From assembly GCF_008831285.2 (NCBI RefSeq), contig NC_045145.1:20228040-20292039 (forward strand): a stretch of 64,000 nucleotides of DNA, given 5' to 3'. Below are positions 59,178-64,000 of this stretch, piece after piece. Position numbers and translations under genes: made by a program. The notes beneath the pieces were generated by a model. That model worked only from the letters and a program-made list of their open reading frames with translations. It had not been told where the DNA came from and did no database searches. Source of the stretch: Nymphaea colorata (lineage: Eukaryota; Streptophyta; Magnoliopsida; Nymphaeales; Nymphaeaceae). The stretch's first letter is position 1. The number at the start of each line of letters is the position of its first letter.

Positions 59178-61769
59178 CGGGATCGTTCAAGACTCCGCTA
59201 CAAGAGCTGACGGAGAAAGCGGGCTCTGTGAATTACGGCACACGGCCGATCTTCCGAAGCCGCCTGCCGACTATGTTCTGGGAATCACGAGGAGGAGGAG
59301 AAGGAAGAAGAGGAAGGCGTGAAAGCTGAATGCCAGTACATCCACCTCGATCGTTCGTGTACAGAGCAGAGCGACTGTGGTTTACCTTTGACGATCCCAA
59401 CGATGGCCCATTTAAAAGGTGGGTGTTCGACGTTCGGCCAGCTCGTGTCCAACCAGGGTCAGATCGGCAGCAGTCCAAATTTGGCGGAAAGGTCATCGGA
59501 TAAAAGGTGCAAGCTTGTATCCGAGAAGAACCACTGGATCCACGGTCACGCTCGCCTTACTTCTTGTTACGATTCGCTAGGTTGAAACACAAGGGAAACG
59601 AGAAAACTTCTTATTTTTATATTAAGCACATCACTCTTTCTGAAGATCTAAAAATCGCCTTGAACGACTTAGATGAGCTGGGCATTTGATCGGCCAAATT
59701 CTGTGCTATACGCTAGATGATAGAAGGGGTCTTTTATAGCTCTTGCGTTTTTTGTGTTTTTGAAACAATTATATGATTTTGTTTTAAAAGTAGACCTGCC
59801 ATTTAAACTACATTACATGTTAACCATGTTATTTCTGTTTTCAACCCATCGAACCAGTAACCTGCTATGTAATTTGAAGTGTAGTAGGTTGAAGAAGAAA
59901 GCATCTTTCGTTTAATGAAATATCTTAGCTTTTGGAAAAATCGCACATACATGCGATACAATCGCGTCACTCAAGAAATTAATTTTAAGGATTCCAAGAC
60001 GAATGGGAAGCCAATATTTACCACATACTTGGATGTAAACGAGAAAACGGCCGGCTGGTTGCTATAACAATTTGAACTTTCCACTTAATCATGTTCCCGT
60101 CCCGTGCTTTGGGGGTTCAAAAATGCTTTCGAGCCTGGGTGGAAAGCAGGACACCCATCAAATTAACGTAGCGCATCCATTGTTTGCTGTTAAGAGGAAT
60201 AACGTGCATGAAAATCGAACTGTTAGGGCAATCGGCAACATACACCACAAAATTGCTCATCAGGTATGGCATCCAGTTAAGGCTTGGTAGCTGAGAAGTT
60301 CCGTCAAGTTGTTGGTTCTAGAACTCCAAAATTTGATATGAAGTATAAAATTTGGAGCGCACTTGCTGTGGCAAAGGGTAGAATCTGAATCCCGATTCAT
60401 GGCCGTCAGATTTCAATCGATAATGCAACTTATGGCCAAAAGTTTGGAAATTTTTACATCAACTTTAATGGCCAAAAGTTTGAGACGGTCGATTTTTTCG
60501 TCGATTTAAAAATCTCACCCAGATTTGATGCATAGCGATCTTAGAGCATTCCAACGACATGCATTCAGAGGGATGAATTTAAAATTTGCCGTTTTCCTGC
60601 TAAATTCATGGATTAGTGGCTGGACAAACCGGCCGGACTGTCAAATCTAGGTTATGTATCGGAACATAATACCGACCGTCTTATATTCCTAATTAATGTA
60701 AGGCAAAATGCGGGAGCACTGGCACTAAATAGCGCAAGACTTGAGCGCCACAGGCGCTAGTAGTTCTTCCAATGGCGGCTTGTTCATTGAACGCGTAAAT
60801 GGTCATCAAGGAACGGCGCCATTGATCGCTATTATTGGCGCTTATGACGCTCTTAGACTGCATGAGATGATCACAGAATATGGCATGAAACTTGATGTTG
60901 TTACGCATAATGTTCCTATCTCAGGTAGGAGGGTAGTCAAGCTAAGGGGCAAATGCCTTTGATGGACATGGAAAATAGAGTCTGATTTCCTGCATGTGAT
61001 GGAAAAAGCAATGATGTGCAAAAGGACTTGCTCCAGGCTTGGAAAGATTCATAACATTCTAATTAGTGTTTTACTTCGAATGATCTTCAACAAACCTTCT
61101 CTCTATCACTTCATCAAATCAAAGAGTTTCCTGGAGATGACGAAAGATATGTTGTGATGTATAAATGACATTCCTTTTTAGCAGCCCAATGTTGAAGTTA
61201 ATTCTTCTTTTTCTTGTGGTATAGTTGCATTTACTAATAGACCTTTTACTGTGCGTTATATGTAATAGCCGACGTCCAAACAAAAATATATTTTTCATAA
61301 TAAAGAATAAATTGGGTGTGAACAAATTCATAGCATATTTACATAGTTGGCTTTTTGGTTTTCACTGGATTCTTCACGTGCAATCTGAACTGAATTCATT
61401 GCTCCCAGCACTTCTGTCTCAACTCTCAAGTTAGACAAATTTTGCTGAATTTTTCTGAAGTTTTAAACAACATGAAGGTTACAAGATTGTGTTTATCCTT
61501 TGCACAGGAAAGTGTGACATAAAATCCAGCCTTGTATGACCAAGCTTGCATCTCTTCTACAAAGTGGTTGCTTTTGGTGTCAACCAAGATGTTCCGCTAC
61601 TGTTGTTTTGAGAGAAGAAGCAGACGTTAATGCTGCAAAGGTCAGAATATAGTTACAATGCCTTCTGTTTGTCAATGTTATGTGCCATGTTTCACATTTG
61701 CAGGTTGGCGTTGCCTAACAGTGGTATGATGAGTTAGATTTAATCTTGCATTTGCAAGTGTTTGTGCAG
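59178..61769. other. Promoter side of gene D and intergenic region
   Basis: 59178 to about 59670 matches the flank of gene C and should contain promoter and leader. 59670-60740 holds nothing I recognise. A short stretch near 60790-60930 resembles one pentatricopeptide repeat (see its entry). 60960-61760 is AT-rich without a gene. Confidence 0.5.
60790..60930 (+). pseudogene. Possible pentatricopeptide-repeat relic
   Basis: The frame reads YDALRLHEMITEYGMKLD followed by VVTHNVPISG, which resembles one PPR unit (ALRLFxEMxxxGxxPDVVTYNxLI) and ends before a GTAGG that could be a donor. Only one unit is seen, so this may be chance or a small relic. Confidence 0.3.
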
Positions 61770-61873
61770 AATTCGAACTGAATGATGAGGATCAAATCGA
61801 ACTTGTCAATCCTCAAGGTGACACATCAGAGCTTATTGATTGTTCTATGTGCGTAAGTCCAGGAACCAGAGAG
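61770..61873 (+). other. Unassigned candidate exon
   Basis: A 104-nt open block bounded by TTTGTGCAG and GTACTAG. It reads EFELNDEDQIEL then VNPQGDTSELIDCSMCVSP. The composition looks coding and both splice signals are good, but no partner exons could be linked and the family is not recognised. Confidence 0.35.
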
Positions 61874-62260
61874 GTACTAGACATTATCTTTTTTCTTTTA
61901 TATTCTTTTCATAAAAATTGGTGCGAAAATAAATGACTGGTTGTCCTATTGCGGATATAGTAGGTGTTTTTATATAGACAAACCTTTTAAATGTGCTCAT
62001 AAGGGCTCTTTGATCCGGTTACATGGACGTAGCTCCAAGAAGGGTCCATTTCTGCAAGATTTAAATTGTGCACTCTGTCGAGAACGCTTTGGAACACCTT
62101 GTACACCAGAATAGGTATAATCATGGATCTTGAAACAGAAATGAAATAAACAGCAGAACGCACAAACAAAACTATGCTGATTTGGATTTACTGTTCTCAT
62201 TGTTTTAAGAACAGCATTCAAATGCCTCTTATAGTGTCCCGGTTCTTGTCAGTTCAAAAG

Positions 62261-62262
<2 letters not shown>

Positions 62263-62298
<36 letters not shown>
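62263..62298. repeat. (TA)n microsatellite
   Basis: Uninterrupted TA run of about 17 units. Confidence 0.9.
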
Positions 62299-62511
62299 GA
62301 GGGAAAAATATATCGCTGTAGGCAGAAACCTAGAGCAAGAAACAGTGCCATCACTCAATCAAGCGCACACAAGGCAAAATCGAGAGCAATTAAGGAAGAC
62401 ATCCTCCACCAACGAACTTATATGGGCTTGATTATTGTTGAAAGAGATGAATATTCAAGCAGATCGCCAAACCAGCCATTTACATTGTATTGCTGTAAAC
62501 GTCGCTTTAGG

Positions 62512-62735
62512 GCCCGTTTGATGGGCGGGTGAAATTTAACGCGGTAAATTTACCATGGTAAATTTTTCTGGAAAAATTTACAGGATGAAATTTCTCCCTC
62601 TTCCAATCTGAAGCCCTGTTTGATGCACAGGAAGAATTTATCGTGGTAAATTTAACCATGTTTGATGCACATGAAGAATTAAACATGATAAATTTAACCC
62701 TGTTTGATGCGTAGGAAGAATTTAACGTGGTAAAT
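62512..62735. repeat. MITE-like element with ~43-bp degenerate tandem repeats
   Basis: It begins GGGCCCGTTTGATGGGCGGG, a frequent plant MITE terminus. At least three units follow from about 62613, each containing TGTTTGATGCACAGGAAGAA and a WGGTAAATTTAAC-like word, with a period of about 41-44 bases. The right end and target duplication are not clear. Confidence 0.6.
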
Positions 62736-62739
62736 GTTG

Positions 62740-63260
62740 TTTTTTTTGTGTCTCTTCTCCAAATTTAGCTGCCTCTGCCCTTGCCTCTTCATCAAAGTAT
62801 GATTTCTTCTCCAAAAGAAGGCCGACTCTTGTGATGTATCAAATTTTCGGCCTTCACCAATCATCTGGGTCCCAAAAAGATCATTTCCAAGGTCATAGCT
62901 AACTTGTTGAAGCAGCTCATGCCTCACCTGGTGTCATCTTCCTAGCTTTTTTTTTTTTTAAATTCATCACTGCTGCCTGCACTGTGAATTCATTTTTGCT
63001 TCCGAATTAGCTCATTCTTTGGCTTCTTGCGGCTACCCACTTTGGTTTCTAGGTCTATTCAAGAAGATATAACAGCAGGATTAACATCATGGAGTTCTCC
63101 ATGAGAACCATAAGGACCATCTGTCATTCTTTTTAAAAGAGGCCTATAATGATCGACAATCTACTCATTTTATTCAACCGTAACCACCACTGTGGTGCAT
63201 CATTCGGACTCGAGAAGGTTTGACAACTTCAACCTTGAACCATGCAATAAAACACTCATT
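62740..63260 (-). pseudogene. Unidentified coding-like relic with frame breaks
   Basis: On the minus strand, after a good acceptor (GACACCAG at about 62933), the frame reads RHELLQQVSYDLGNDLF and GTQMIGEGRKFDTSQE. A +1 shift then continues as GLLLEKKSYFDEEARAEAAK. Upstream (about 63010-63150) lies DGPYGSHGELHDVNPAV and KVGSRKKPKNELIRK, broken by stops. The pieces look like decayed protein sequence, but I do not recognise the family. Confidence 0.35.
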
Positions 63261-64000
63261 ATATGTACAGGGGAACCAACATTTTATTTATAATTTGGTA
63301 AAAGTATAAAGGTAACAAAGCCAGAAAATTCCCGACCTTTCAAGAGATGTCATTTGCTCAACATTTTCTTTACAGTTTGGCTACGATATACTCATCTCTA
63401 CAGACTGTAAAATTTTTACATGTACCTCAAGATGACATGAGCATCAATATCTGCAATTACTAATCCTAAAAATCGGCATCACCACCGTCATTTACTTGAA
63501 TTACAGTTAAGGGATTACAAGAGCATAACTGCTAAGGGTGTTTTGCAACTTTTTCTACCTCCATTAGCTATGAGCTTCTCCACACGCGCAACAATGTGCT
63601 TTCCATAAGTATATCACTTCAGAGCATTCAAGTGCACCTTGATCCGTGACAGAATGAATTCACGTTGTTGGTCTTCACAAGTATCGATTACCTTTTGCAC
63701 AACATAGTTTACTTCTAGAATTAGCATTCAGAGGGAGAGACTACAAGTATGCAATGACCCTAAATCCAGTTTCTGTAATTGTACAAAATAAGCACTAACT
63801 ATGGTATGAACTCAAATGAATAGGATAATTTAGGCAAACAAACAACAAGCAAATTAACTCACATAAATGTACAATCAAAAGAACTCATTTTACAATAAAA
63901 AAGGAAACATTTCCTTACAGAAATCCACAGTTATCAACAGCAAATTCTTTGATAATTTATTGTCTCAAGGCATTGGCAGTTGGAATACTACCCCAAAGAC
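63261..64000. other. No feature recognised
   Basis: AT-rich sequence with short open frames only. A neighbouring gene may begin beyond the window. Confidence 0.5.

Overview
This window comes from a flowering-plant nuclear genome. The host genes have many GT-AG introns, and plant-type families are present (PLAC8 / PLANT CADMIUM RESISTANCE proteins, a nucellin-like aspartic protease, a 2-oxoglutarate dioxygenase, the ATR3 diflavin reductase). The intergenic space is full of plant LTR retrotransposons, LINE fragments and hAT DNA transposons. I cannot name the species.

Layout. 0-15.2 kb is gene-dense on the + strand: the 3' nine exons of a pepsin-like aspartic protease, then a complete 12-exon ATR3/TAH18-type reductase whose fifth intron carries a tandem miniature LTR retrotransposon (TRIM). 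15.2-20.1 kb is intergenic with a LINE remnant. 20.2-21.5 kb holds a two-exon 2-oxoglutarate/Fe(II) dioxygenase. From 23.9 to 59.2 kb lies an array of four PLAC8-domain genes (A-D), all on the minus strand. Each has the same four-exon structure, with exon 2 always 72 nt and exon 3 always 213 nt. The three gaps between them (about 10, 9 and 12 kb) are almost entirely transposons. 59.2-64 kb holds repeats and a few weak coding-like remnants.

Transposon layers. Gap A-B is a decayed Copia element (25387-34699). Inside it sits an inverted LTR of a Gypsy family, which was itself hit by a 507-bp hAT MITE and by a 2.35-kb hAT-type element carrying a tandem-repeat ORF. Gap B-C is a Gypsy element of the same LTR family (37247-44930), interrupted by a 3.47-kb hAT with a decayed transposase. 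Gap C-D is a nearly complete Copia element (48382-55091) with a TGCTC target duplication. Its gag-pol frame is broken only by four transition-type stop codons. Its primer site matches the complement of the 5' half of initiator tRNA-Met, and its gag start appears to lie in the LTR, joined by an intron that removes the primer site.

How it fits together. The PLAC8 genes look like an ancestral compact tandem array that was spread apart by insertions; C and D also share flanking sequence on both sides. Everything given by exon was read by hand from splice sites and reading frame. Family names rest on recognised motifs, not on a database search.
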